Source: Thermotogae bacterium (GTDB lineage Bacteria > Thermotogota > Thermotogae > B3-G13). Taken from it: a stretch of 14,445 bases of DNA. The translations under genes were made by a program, and so were the position numbers. The stretch lies in NCBI GenBank assembly GCA_015486095.1, contig WFSK01000244.1, positions 1 to 14,445 of the forward strand. Direction: 5' to 3'. Below the pieces are notes generated by a model, which saw nothing but the letters and a program-made list of their open reading frames with translations, did not search any database and was not told where the DNA came from. Positions 1-7,264 of this stretch are shown piece after piece. The stretch's first letter is position 1; every line of letters begins with the position of its first letter.

Positions 1-753
1 ATATTACTCTACTACAATCCCACTGACCTATCAAACGATCAGCGAGTGAGAGAATCTGTAGAGGATGCTGTGAGAGAAGCCAATTACACCATCATAAAGA
101 GACCTCGTTTCGTTACTGTCAAGCGGGAAAGGCTCCGATCTTCTAAAGGAGAATTCCAATACATCGACTTCCTCTTTCCGGGCATCATCGCCATGTCCGT
201 TATGATGTCCGGTGTGTTCGTTATCACCGGTCATCTTATGAGATTGAAGGATCAGGGTATAATGAAACAATTCTTCACAAAGCCTTTTAACAAGATGGCT
301 CTCATATCTGCCAACGTAGGTATAAGATTGATGCTGGCAAATTTTCAGGCGTTAATAATATTATTAATAGCGCAAGGCCTCTTTCATACCACCAAATTCG
401 TACCCAATCTTGCATTCTTCGGATACGTGACGTTGTGTTCCGCTTCTATGATGTGTTTTGGCCTTTTCATAGCGAGTCTTTCGAAGAATGCAAAGTCTGC
501 CAATCTCGTAGCGAATATACTTGTCAATACTATGCTCTTCTTATCGGGTATATACTTTCCCATAGAGTTCATGCCGAAAGGACTTCAATTGGTATCTAAA
601 GCCTTGCCATTGACCTATGCTGCGGGAGGCTTGAGGGATATCATAGGAAACGTTGGCATGTCGAGCCAACCTATCTGGCTCGGTGTCCTTGTCATGTCGA
701 TATATGGCCTGGTAGGTGTAATAGCGGGACTACGTTTCTTCAAGTGGGCGTGA
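1..753 (+). CDS. ABC-2 type transporter permease (5' end outside window)
   Basis: The reading frame is open from base 1 with no in-frame stop. A GTG at 46 could be taken as a start, but the codons before it read as plausible protein (LLYYNPTDLSNDQRV, resembling the extracellular loop of ABC-2 permeases), so the gene most likely begins upstream of the window. About 250 residues are visible. There is a soluble first part, then about six hydrophobic segments, including IIAMSVMMSGVFVITG, ALIILLIAQGLF, SASMMCFGLFIASLS, NTMLFLSGIYFPIEFMP and a C-terminal LGVLVMSIYGLVGVIAGL. The pattern of a late segment followed by Y-F-P-(I/L)-E-x-M-P is typical of ABC-2 (NodJ/DrrB-type) permeases that export lipids, polysaccharides or drugs. 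Its ATPase partner would be expected upstream. The substrate cannot be read from sequence. The stop codon lies inside the 3' end of the convergent glycosyltransferase gene. Confidence 0.85.
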   Translation: MLLYYNPTDLSNDQRVRESVEDAVREANYTIIKRPRFVTVKRERLRSSKGEFQYIDFLFPGIIAMSVMMSGVFVITGHLMRLKDQGIMKQFFTKPFNKMALISANVGIRLMLANFQALIILLIAQGLFHTTKFVPNLAFFGYVTLCSASMMCFGLFIASLSKNAKSANLVANILVNTMLFLSGIYFPIEFMPKGLQLVSKALPLTYAAGGLRDIIGNVGMSSQPIWLGVLVMSIYGLVGVIAGLRFFKWA

Positions 754-1786
754 AATTCAACGACTTCTCTTTTAGCACCTCTTTATAGATGTTGAAGAGA
801 TGCTTCGCCACATTTTTTTCATCGTATTCTTCGGCTATCCTCATCGCCTTTTTGCTGAAGAAAGAGAGTTTATCTTTCCTCAGCATTTCTATCACTTCGG
901 CGTATTCTTCGGGAGTAGTACCTTTGAGATAGGCATCGTAGAATATATCCTTGTAAACAGATAGATCGTTGAGTAGCAAGGGTAATCCACACATCGCGGC
1001 TTCGATGATAACGAGTCCGAACGTCTCCTGATGTGATGGAAAGAAAAACAAGTCTGAAAGAACGTACAATTCTCTCAATCTATCTCGCGGGATGTAGTTC
1101 AAAAACCTAACATTCGAAGGATGATCCTGCATGATCTTCTTCATCTTTACATATCCTTGAGTTGCACTCCCAAATGGCATGCTCCCTATCCACAAGAATT
1201 TGACACTTGATAGGAGTTTAGCCGTTTCAATGAATTCCTCTATTCCTTTTCTCGGTTGTACTTGCCCCACACCCATGGCCACGAATTCGTCTTCTTCTAT
1301 GCCGTATTTGTTACGCAACCTCATCTTTTCTTCCATGGTTCCCGGATAAAAGAGAGAGGAAGATACGAAGTTCGGTACCACCTCTATTTTTGGTTTTACT
1401 CCTAACCGTTGGAGTTCTCTTTTCACCTCTGGACTTACCGCTATAACCCTATCCGCGAGATTGTAGAATTCCACGAGATATATCTTAAAGCCTGGTACCC
1501 ATAAAGGAGCCAATACAAGACTTTCTTTCAAGGAATCGGGAATTATATGGGCAGAAATGACCACCCCGCTATTTTTTCTGTGTTTCAGAATGTGGAATAA
1601 AAATCCCACATTAGGGGTGTGAGCATGTATAATGGCACAGGGTTCCTTCGAATTCAACTCCACCTTGTAGGGTAAGAAATTCTTTATCATGTGTATGGTG
1701 TCTTCTGTTGCCGAACCCACACCTTGCCCTTTGAAATCGAGTGCTGTAGATAATATGTTAACCGTATTATCGTGGAATGTGTTCAC
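740..1786 (-). CDS. Glycosyltransferase family 4 (GT-B, retaining)
   Basis: A 348-residue GT-B enzyme. The N-terminal Rossmann half begins VNILSTALDFKGQGVGSATED. The C-terminal nucleotide-sugar domain carries GVGQVQPRKGIEEF (about 172-185), the usual G-x-x-x-x-x-K-G region of GT4 enzymes. HQETFGLVIIE follows, giving the E-x7-E motif (E254, E262) that contacts the sugar nucleotide. It probably moves a hexose from UDP- or GDP-sugar to a lipid or glycan on the cytoplasmic membrane face; it resembles diacylglycerol glucosyltransferases, but the acceptor is unknown. The start is GTG (1784-1786). No Shine-Dalgarno is visible, and a TGGTATAAT box sits only a few bases upstream, so translation may be leaderless. 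It follows fliI by 25 bases on the same strand and overlaps the convergent permease gene by 14 bases. Confidence 0.85.
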   Translation of the reverse strand: MNTFHDNTVNILSTALDFKGQGVGSATEDTIHMIKNFLPYKVELNSKEPCAIIHAHTPNVGFLFHILKHRKNSGVVISAHIIPDSLKESLVLAPLWVPGFKIYLVEFYNLADRVIAVSPEVKRELQRLGVKPKIEVVPNFVSSSLFYPGTMEEKMRLRNKYGIEEDEFVAMGVGQVQPRKGIEEFIETAKLLSSVKFLWIGSMPFGSATQGYVKMKKIMQDHPSNVRFLNYIPRDRLRELYVLSDLFFFPSHQETFGLVIIEAAMCGLPLLLNDLSVYKDIFYDAYLKGTTPEEYAEVIEMLRKDKLSFFSKKAMRIAEEYDEKNVAKHLFNIYKEVLKEKSLNFTPT

Positions 1787-1792
1787 AATTCA

Positions 1793-1803
1793 CGATTATA
1801 CCA
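1793..1803 (-). promoter_or_regulatory. Candidate extended -10 promoter for the glycosyltransferase gene
   Basis: On the minus strand TGGTATAAT (TATAAT at 1800-1795, preceded by TG plus one base) fits an extended -10 element. No good -35 hexamer is seen at 16-18 bases. Transcription from it would start at about 1788, almost on the GTG start codon at 1786. This lies in the 25-base gap after fliI, so the gene may also be read through from the flagellar operon. Confidence 0.4.
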
Positions 1804-1811
1804 TATAAACT

Positions 1812-3137
1812 TTATTTGTTTGCTATCTCCTTCATACGCGACATCGTTTTCTCAAATGAACACTTCTCCCATACGTCTTGTTGAAGGAAGGCATTTATAT
1901 CATCGATCTTTGCCTTCGCCTCATCTATCTTCGGATCACTTCCATCGACGTAGGCTCCAATATCTATCAGATCTTTTGCATTGTTATAGGTCGAGATGAG
2001 GTCCAGTAATTTCTTGGCAATATCCCTATGCTCTTGTTTTGTAACATCAGGCATTATTCTGCTAATACTTTGAAGAACATCTATCGGAGGATAATGATTG
2101 TTAGAAGCGAGTTGCCTTGATAAAACGATATGTCCATCTAATATAGCCCGAACGGCGTCGCTTATGGGTTCATTCATGTCATCGGCCTCTACTAGGGTGG
2201 TATATATTCCAGTTATGGAGCCTTTGTCTGATGTGCCTGCACGTTCGAGTAACCTGGGCAAGAGTGCATAAACGGATGGAGTATAACCCCGTGTCGCAGG
2301 CGGTTCACCGACGGCAAGTCCAACTTCTCTCTGGGCCATGGCGAACCTCGTTATAGAATCCATCATCAGCATCACATCGTAACCCAGATCCCGGAAATAT
2401 TCTGCTATTGTGGTTGCCACAAAAGCTCCTTTTAATCTTACAAGTGCCGGTTGATCGGAGGTAGCCACCACGACTACAGACCTCTTTAACCCTTCTTCTC
2501 CAAGGTCCCTCTCTATGAAATCTCTAACTTCTCTTCCCCTTTCTCCTATCAACGCTATTACGTTTATATCTGCCGTCGTATTCCTCGCTATCATACCGAG
2601 TAGGGTTGATTTGCCAACTCCACTACCAGAAAATATGCCAATACGTTGTCCTTTTCCGAGAGTGAGCAAACCATCTATAGCCCTGACTCCAACATAAATC
2701 GCTTCTTTTATCCTTCTCCTCTTCAAAGGATTTGGAGGAGAATTGTATACAGGATACTTCAATTTTGAAGAGATAGGAGGCTTGTCATCTAAAGGATCGC
2801 CTAAACCGTTCAATACCCTCCCTCGTAGTTCTTCACCAACTCGAACCTGGAGATATTTACCCGTTCTTACCACCTCGGCTTCTGGCCCTATACCACTCAT
2901 ATCGTCGAGTGGCATCAGTATAACCTTGGTATCTCTGAAACCAACGACCTCTGAGAGGATGTGTCTTTCAGAGTTCTTGGGTTTAACCTTACAGATCTCG
3001 TTGATGAAGACCTCAGGTCCCTCAGATTCTATAGTAAGTCCCACGATCTGATTTACTCTACCGTTCACCCGGATAGGATGTGTCTCTTCAACCCTATTTA
3101 AGCAGGCATTTAAGTAGGCAGATAATTTGGAGGCCAT
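1812..3137 (-). CDS. fliI: Flagellar type III export ATPase FliI
   Basis: A 441-residue protein of normal FliI length. It is the hexameric ATPase at the base of the flagellar export gate and is homologous to F1 beta. Visible motifs are Walker A GSGVGKST (171-178), the catalytic glutamate region ALIGERGREV (E199), Walker B VMLMMD (255-260), and the FliI/YscN signature following it, MAQREVGLAVGEPPATRGYTPSV. The N-terminal domain has RVNGRVNQIVGLTIE, as expected for the beta-barrel part. Its ATG follows the fliH stop directly (TGA then ATG), so translation is probably coupled. It is the last flagellar gene of the block in this window. Assignment against the F-type ATPase subunit is clear from the neighbours and from the RGYTPSVY segment. 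Confidence 0.97.
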   Translation of the reverse strand: MASKLSAYLNACLNRVEETHPIRVNGRVNQIVGLTIESEGPEVFINEICKVKPKNSERHILSEVVGFRDTKVILMPLDDMSGIGPEAEVVRTGKYLQVRVGEELRGRVLNGLGDPLDDKPPISSKLKYPVYNSPPNPLKRRRIKEAIYVGVRAIDGLLTLGKGQRIGIFSGSGVGKSTLLGMIARNTTADINVIALIGERGREVRDFIERDLGEEGLKRSVVVVATSDQPALVRLKGAFVATTIAEYFRDLGYDVMLMMDSITRFAMAQREVGLAVGEPPATRGYTPSVYALLPRLLERAGTSDKGSITGIYTTLVEADDMNEPISDAVRAILDGHIVLSRQLASNNHYPPIDVLQSISRIMPDVTKQEHRDIAKKLLDLISTYNNAKDLIDIGAYVDGSDPKIDEAKAKIDDINAFLQQDVWEKCSFEKTMSRMKEIANK

Positions 3138-3869
3138 TCATTCTCCTTCTTCCAAAGTTTCAATGAGAGCCTCTATTTGGGAATCTACACGTGCATCTAT
3201 GGTACCAAAACTCGTTTCCACTATACAATCCCCTCGAGCGAGCGTAGGGTCGTATCTGATCTCAACTTGATCGACGGAAGAGAGCATGGCATAGATATGA
3301 TCTTTATCCACAATATCGAAATCCGTTGGACTCAATCTCACGGTTACCTTCTTCTTGTTACCCACCAATTTTATGGCTTCTTCAACATTTCTCCTTATGA
3401 AATCTCTATCCTTTTCAATATCTCTCTTTACTATCTTACGAACGATCGCATCTATTATATGCAATATTTCATCTTTTACAGATGAGAGCATGCTTTCTCT
3501 CTTATTCTGTATTTCGGTTATAACCTTTAGGAGATCGCTCAATACGTTATCGAATTTCCTTTGACCTTCCTCCAATCCTTTCTCATAACCCTCCTTATAA
3601 CCAACTTCATATCCCTTTTTTTGAGCATCTCCCTTTAATCGCTTTATCTCTTCTAATGCCTTTGCCTTGTCCCTTTCTATTTGTTCCAAAGTTTCCTTCT
3701 TCAGCCTCTCCGCTTCGTCTAATATCTTATGAGATTCGAGTCTTGCTTTCTCTACGATATCTTCAGGGTTCGTTATCACCCTCTCTTCTGGTCCCTTTTT
3801 TTCTCTTTTTCCTATTATTTTAGGATTATCTTTCAACACAGGGGGACGCCTTATTATACGTTCATACAA
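3138..3869 (-). CDS. fliH: Flagellar export apparatus stator protein FliH
   Basis: 243 residues. FliH binds FliI and holds it at the export gate and C-ring. The N-terminal third is charged and helical, followed by the hallmark glycine repeat with G at residues 86, 90, 94, 98 and 102 (GYEVGYKEGYEKGLEEG), a GxxxG run known in FliH helix packing. The C-terminal part (about 110-243) has the FliH/V-type ATPase E-subunit pattern, including VRLSPTDFDIV and the late segment GDCIVETSFGTIDARVDSQIEAL. The gene overlaps the end of fliG by 8 bases and abuts fliI, so all three are translated from one message. The assignment rests on the glycine repeat, the C-terminal motif and gene order. Confidence 0.93.
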   Translation of the reverse strand: MYERIIRRPPVLKDNPKIIGKREKKGPEERVITNPEDIVEKARLESHKILDEAERLKKETLEQIERDKAKALEEIKRLKGDAQKKGYEVGYKEGYEKGLEEGQRKFDNVLSDLLKVITEIQNKRESMLSSVKDEILHIIDAIVRKIVKRDIEKDRDFIRRNVEEAIKLVGNKKKVTVRLSPTDFDIVDKDHIYAMLSSVDQVEIRYDPTLARGDCIVETSFGTIDARVDSQIEALIETLEEGE

Positions 3870-4884
3870 TCAGTTCTTCACCCCCTCCACGGGATATCAC
3901 TATCTCGCCGGCTTCTTCCAATCTCCTTATCACAGCAACTATTTTTTGTTGGGCTTCTTCAACATCTCTAACCCTAACGGGCCCCATGAATTCCATTTCT
4001 TCTTGCAGGAGACTAACTGCTCGCTTCGACATGTTGTTGAATATCTTTTGTTTAACATCATCTCCTGCTCCTTTCAGAGCAACTGCCATATCATGCATTT
4101 CTATCTCCCTGGTAACCAACTGTATATCCCTGTCGCTGAGTTTTACTATATCTTCAAATACGAACATCTTCTTCTTTATCTCTTCCGCCAATTCCGGTTC
4201 CTCACCTTCGAGTGTCTCTAATATACGGCGTTCTGTACCCCTATCTACCTTATTCATTATATCTACAAGTGCTGTTACTCCTCCAACCATACTGAAATCT
4301 TGCTTGGTGTAAGTAGATAACTTCCTCTCTAAGAGTTTTTCTACCTCTCTTATCGTTTCAGGAGACGTTCTATCCATAAGTGCGATTCTCTTGGCTACAT
4401 CGGGTTGAAGCTCTTCAGGGAGCGAAGAGAGAAGGGCTGAAGCCTGATCTGGTTCCATATATGAAAGGATAAGAGCTATCGTTTGTGGATGTTCGTTCTG
4501 CAAAAAGTTTAAAAGCTGAGAAGGATCGGTTTTTCTTATAAATTCGAAGGGTTTCACCTGTAAGGATGAAGTTAACTTATTCAATACTTCCATTGCCTTT
4601 TCAGGCCCTAACGCTCTTTCTAATACCTCTTTGGCATAACTTATACCTCCGCGAGATATGAGTTCCTTCGCAGCCAACATGTTATGGAATTCTTCACAAA
4701 CCTCTTTCCTTTCCTCTGATGATATTTCTCTAAGATTTGCTATCTCCAGCGTGAGTTGCTCTATCTGTTCATCATCGAGATTTTTCAACACTTTAGCCGA
4801 TAACTCTGTTCCGAGCATTACCATAAGTACTGCGGCTTTTTCCTTGGAGGTCAACTTTCCTTTTTTATTCGCATTGGCAGGCAT
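3862..4884 (-). CDS. fliG: Flagellar motor switch protein FliG
   Basis: 340 residues, the normal length. FliG forms the upper C-ring, binds FliF through its N-terminal domain and contacts the stator through its C-terminal helix. Visible landmarks are the N-domain KEKAAVLMVMLG, the middle-domain EHPQTIAL (131-138), the flexible GGV linker (201-203) after the ARM part, the RRILETLEGEEPELAEEIKKKMFVFEDI segment with charged torque-helix neighbours, and the late VRDVEEAQQKIVAVIRRLEEAGEI. A GAGGGAG ribosome site lies 9 bases before the ATG. The gap to the fliF stop is 16 bases, so the genes are co-transcribed. The FliG/FliF pairing is supported by the matching C-terminal tail on FliF. Confidence 0.97.
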   Translation of the reverse strand: MPANANKKGKLTSKEKAAVLMVMLGTELSAKVLKNLDDEQIEQLTLEIANLREISSEERKEVCEEFHNMLAAKELISRGGISYAKEVLERALGPEKAMEVLNKLTSSLQVKPFEFIRKTDPSQLLNFLQNEHPQTIALILSYMEPDQASALLSSLPEELQPDVAKRIALMDRTSPETIREVEKLLERKLSTYTKQDFSMVGGVTALVDIMNKVDRGTERRILETLEGEEPELAEEIKKKMFVFEDIVKLSDRDIQLVTREIEMHDMAVALKGAGDDVKQKIFNNMSKRAVSLLQEEMEFMGPVRVRDVEEAQQKIVAVIRRLEEAGEIVISRGGGEELIV

Positions 4885-4900
4885 TTAAGCCACTCCCTCA

Positions 4901-6472
4901 TTACTCTCCTTCGATCCATATCCTGATCAATTCTGCTATTAATTCTGGATTCTTTTCCGCGGCCTTTTTAATATCCTCCTGTTTTTTCAATATCTCCTTT
5001 TCTTCTTCTGTAAGTACTCTTTCTTCGGCTTTGGCTTCTTCTTCCTTTAGCCTGCGTTCCATCTCCTCTAACCTCTTCTGCTCTTTTATCTTCTTCCACC
5101 TTAAGTATAAGAAGTAGAGTAATATCATAGATATGGTACCGAGGATGGAAAGTAATATCAAAAGTTCTTGCATAGCCTTTTTCCTCCTCACCTTTTCCAT
5201 CTCGGCCTGGATCATCTTTTCATAGGTATCGTTGAATCGGGTAGGGATCACCTCAACCCTATCATCTCCCGTGGCATCGGCTGCTATGGCAATGGCTCGC
5301 TTAAGCATAGATACGTTCGTTGCCACACCTGCAGGTTGTTCCCCTACATTCAAAAACACAGTTATTCCTTTGTGTAATATTTCTCCTTTTCTATCGTTTA
5401 TGATCTTCTGGTACAATTCGTTGACATCATAATTAATAACCGATTTCGATCTGCTCAACTCCGTTCCCGTTGCCTGAAGAGATTGATAGGTACCTGGTGG
5501 TATATTACTCTGTGTTCCAACTTCACCTTTAGGTAATGAAGCAGAACCTTTAGCGTGTTCAGTTTCTGCCAACTCACTAACAGGTATCCCTTTTCCTTTA
5601 TTCGATGCCGTATATGTCTTCGATTCACTCTGTATCGCTTGCCAATCGAGTTTAACATCTGTAAGGACAACAACGTTATCCGCTCCGTAAACTCTCTCCA
5701 AACTCCGTTGAACCTTCTTGGTATAATATTCCTCTATCTTACGCTTCAAAGCAAATTTTGTAGATGCCTCTTCACTTTCGGTTGTGATCGCAACTCTTGC
5801 ACTCAAATCCCTCGATTTCGTATCTATGACCCTTACATCTTCTGGTTTTAGGTTTTCCACCGCTGCTGCCACCAGGTTCATTATCGCCTTTACCTGAGAA
5901 GAAGAAAGATCTTGACCGGGCTTTATCTTCACGATAACGGATGCAGTGGGTTTTGGCTGTTCTCCATATGGAAGATAAGCGTATTTCGGAGGTGTAATAT
6001 GAACTCTTGCATATTCTATTGGATCGAGTGTCATTATACTCCTTTCCAACTCTCCTTGTAGAGCCATCTGATATTTAACCTGTTTCTCGAAGGCAGTTTC
6101 ACCCAGGGAAGGTTTTTCGAATATTTCAAAGCCTTTCGTTGTCCCAGCAAGGACACCTGAAGCAGCAAGCTTCATCCTTACATCGTATACATTTGCAGAC
6201 TGAGGTATCAATATGGTTCCTCCAGGGCCTGCCTTGTATTTGATCCCCATACTGCTCAACTTCTGCGTTATCAATCCTGCATCTTCCTCACGCAATCCCT
6301 TAAACAGAGGTACATAAACCGGACGAGCGTTGTATATTGCGAGGACTATTATGAAGATAAAAGTGATCAAAATTATCGAAGATATCGTTACCTTTTGTGT
6401 GGTGTTGAGCTTTTTCCATACGCCCCCGAAATACCCCACTACGTTTTCCCAGAGCTTTTTAAGATATTCCAT
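4901..6472 (-). CDS. fliF: Flagellar MS-ring protein FliF
   Basis: 523 residues forming the membrane MS ring on which the rotor and export gate assemble. It has an N-terminal transmembrane segment (about 27-47) and a periplasmic region with YscJ-like ring domains: YVPLFKGLREEDAGLITQKL, then FEIFEKPSLGETAFEKQVKYQMALQGELERSI, then ARVHITPPK. A Ser/Thr-rich loop follows (about 300-345), then a second transmembrane segment (about 436-457). The cytoplasmic coiled tail ends NPELIAELIRIWIEGE, which matches the FliG-binding end of FliF. The start at 6472 has GAGGGAG upstream at good spacing. It is the first gene of the block; the tRNA-Gly gene lies about 80 bases upstream on the same strand. Confidence 0.97.
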   Translation of the reverse strand: MEYLKKLWENVVGYFGGVWKKLNTTQKVTISSIILITFIFIIVLAIYNARPVYVPLFKGLREEDAGLITQKLSSMGIKYKAGPGGTILIPQSANVYDVRMKLAASGVLAGTTKGFEIFEKPSLGETAFEKQVKYQMALQGELERSIMTLDPIEYARVHITPPKYAYLPYGEQPKPTASVIVKIKPGQDLSSSQVKAIMNLVAAAVENLKPEDVRVIDTKSRDLSARVAITTESEEASTKFALKRKIEEYYTKKVQRSLERVYGADNVVVLTDVKLDWQAIQSESKTYTASNKGKGIPVSELAETEHAKGSASLPKGEVGTQSNIPPGTYQSLQATGTELSRSKSVINYDVNELYQKIINDRKGEILHKGITVFLNVGEQPAGVATNVSMLKRAIAIAADATGDDRVEVIPTRFNDTYEKMIQAEMEKVRRKKAMQELLILLSILGTISMILLYFLYLRWKKIKEQKRLEEMERRLKEEEAKAEERVLTEEEKEILKKQEDIKKAAEKNPELIAELIRIWIEGE

Positions 6473-6512
6473 CTTCGATACTCCCTCACCAGCATTTCAA
6501 ATTCCTTAGATT

Positions 6513-6518
6513 ATTATA
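6513..6518 (-). promoter_or_regulatory. Possible -10 box ahead of fliF
   Basis: TATAAT is present on the minus strand in the 80-base gap between tRNA-Gly and fliF. No convincing -35 hexamer is found at 16-19 bases. A weak CCTTA/TAAGG hairpin sits just upstream. No strong terminator follows the tRNA genes, so fliF could be read from this box, from the tRNA promoter, or both. This is a single-hexamer match. Confidence 0.3.
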
Positions 6519-6552
6519 CACCTTAATGAGGATATAAGGATACAAAAGAAAG

Positions 6553-6625
6553 AGCGGAAGACGGGACTCGAACCCGCGACCATTGACTTGGAAGGCCAAT
6601 GCTCTACCAACTGAGCTACTCCCGC
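6553..6625 (-). tRNA. tRNA-Gly (anticodon UCC)
   Basis: On the minus strand the cloverleaf folds fully: acceptor GCGGGAG/CTTCCGC with one G-U pair, D stem GCTC/GAGC, anticodon stem TTGGC/GTCAA with loop CTTCCAA (anticodon TCC), T stem GCGGG/CCCGT with loop TTCGAGT. The discriminator base is T, as expected for glycine. The 3' CCA is not encoded. It sits 8 bases after tRNA-Pro and is probably on the same transcript. Confidence 0.97.
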
Positions 6626-6633
6626 TTAAATAG

Positions 6634-6706
6634 TCGGGGAAACTGGACTCGAACCAGCGACCTCCTGCTCCCAAAGCAGGCGCGCTCCCAACTGCGCTAT
6701 TCCCCG
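6634..6706 (-). tRNA. tRNA-Pro (anticodon UGG)
   Basis: Minus-strand cloverleaf: acceptor CGGGGAA/TTCCCCG, D stem GCGC/GCGC, anticodon stem CCTGC/GCAGG with loop TTTGGGA (anticodon TGG), T stem GCTGG/CCAGT with loop TTCGAGT. The first base C and discriminator A fit proline. CCA is not encoded. It is the first gene after the promoter at 6728-6758. Confidence 0.97.
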
Positions 6707-6727
6707 CTTCTACAACGTTCTGAATCA

Positions 6728-6758
6728 ATTATAGCATGATCGTAAGCTGAAATGTCAA
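6728..6758 (-). promoter_or_regulatory. Promoter of the tRNA-Pro/tRNA-Gly unit
   Basis: On the minus strand a perfect TTGACA (6758-6753) is followed after 19 bases by a perfect TATAAT (6733-6728), which carries an upstream TG (TGCTATAAT, extended -10). The spacer is longer than the ideal 17, which the extended -10 may offset. The predicted start is about 15 bases before tRNA-Pro. Transcription may run on into the flagellar genes, since no clear terminator is seen before fliF. Confidence 0.75.
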
Positions 6759-6886
6759 GATTCGAGGTTGTATAATAAAAAAGTTGATGGAGTGATTGGG
6801 ACAGAAGTGTACCGTTGTTTCGAGGCAGGTGTGAGCGTATTTTATGCTTGATTCGGTTAGTTTTGCATCGGACCGCATCGAGTGTT

Positions 6887-7087
6887 CAGTAGGGGACATA
6901 TCTCGATGTGCGAGCGTTGTGAACGGTTGCAAAGATGGAGGAAGGTAGCATATTGGCGAGAAACAGGATGTTTTGAGTGCATCGGCATTCAAGGAAGAAT
7001 GCTCGATGCTGACCAATATGCTACCGATAGAAGCAAGCAGCGTGTTCGTTCACACTAACGATGCACATCGAGATATATCTCCTACCG
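6887..7087. repeat. Nested inverted repeats (about 200-bp imperfect palindrome)
   Basis: Outer arms 6887-6911 and 7063-7087 are complementary at 22 of 25 positions. A second pair shares GTGAACG/CGTTCAC and CGTT/AACG (6915-6925 and 7047-7060, 3-base bulge). A third pair is perfect over 13 bases (6944-6956 and 7013-7025, GGTAGCATATTGG/CCAATATGCTACC). The innermost hairpin pairs 6979-6990 with 6997-7009 around the loop AAGGAA. The segment could extrude as a cruciform or be a small non-autonomous mobile element. It lies upstream of the promoter, so it would not be in the RLP message. Confidence 0.75.
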
Positions 7088-7156
7088 AATTGTTGAAGGA
7101 GAGAAAAGTCTTGCTTAGATCTTCATCAATACAGCTTGACATAGAGTCCTTTTAGA

Positions 7157-7185
7157 TTGAAAAAGAAGAATCATAGGTGTACAAT
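7157..7185 (+). promoter_or_regulatory. Promoter of the RLP-PfkB operon
   Basis: TTGAAA (7157-7162), a 17-base spacer, then TACAAT (7180-7185). Both hexamers and the spacing are conserved exactly in copy B ahead of the FGGY kinase gene (13075-13103). Transcription would start near 7192, leaving a leader of about 70 bases before the ATG at 7265. Confidence 0.7.
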
Positions 7186-7264
7186 ACCTTTAGCAATCTA
7201 TACAAGAAGAATTGAGGTTCTAAGGATCTGACTTATGAATGGCATAGCGAGAGGAGGAGAAGGA

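Larger units (their letters stand above)
6827..7190 (+). repeat. Upstream regulatory repeat, copy A (long form)
   Basis: This copy matches 12893-13108 in two colinear blocks. Block 1 is 6827-6908 against 12893-12974 (82 bp, 8 mismatches counted by eye). Block 2 is 7079-7185 against 12997-13103 (107 bp, no gaps, 9 mismatches, 8 of them transitions). A short 12-base identical piece (7064-7075) lies between. The copy ends in the promoter for the RLP gene. It differs by an extra 155 bases (6909-7063) inserted at the palindrome centre, and by lacking a short stretch present in copy B after that palindrome. It fills most of the 536-base non-coding gap between tRNA-Pro and the RLP gene; nothing else is seen there apart from the tRNA promoter. 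Confidence 0.85.

Noticed and set aside
46..48. GTG at 46 as the true start of the ABC-2 permease
   Set aside because: The frame is open to base 1 with protein-like codons matching the family, and no ribosome site precedes the GTG, so the gene is cut by the window edge.
6486..7016. Minus-strand reading frames of 80 and 95 codons
   Set aside because: The first covers both tRNA genes; the second runs through the nested inverted repeats and the tRNA promoter. Neither has a ribosome site or recognisable protein pattern.
7136..7141. Perfect TTGACA (also at 13054-13059) as a -35 box
   Set aside because: No -10 hexamer occurs 16-19 bases downstream in either copy. The TTGAAA-17-TACAAT pair just after it is better spaced and conserved, so TTGACA is more likely part of the upstream element or chance.
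6827..7190. CRISPR array or leader
   Set aside because: Repeated GCATCG motifs and inverted repeats are present, but there is no regular repeat-spacer unit and no cas gene.
7235..7264. Ten-residue upstream start (ATG at 7235) for the RLP gene
   Set aside because: The ATG at 7265 has a strong GGAGG at ideal spacing, and the upstream codons cover that ribosome site.
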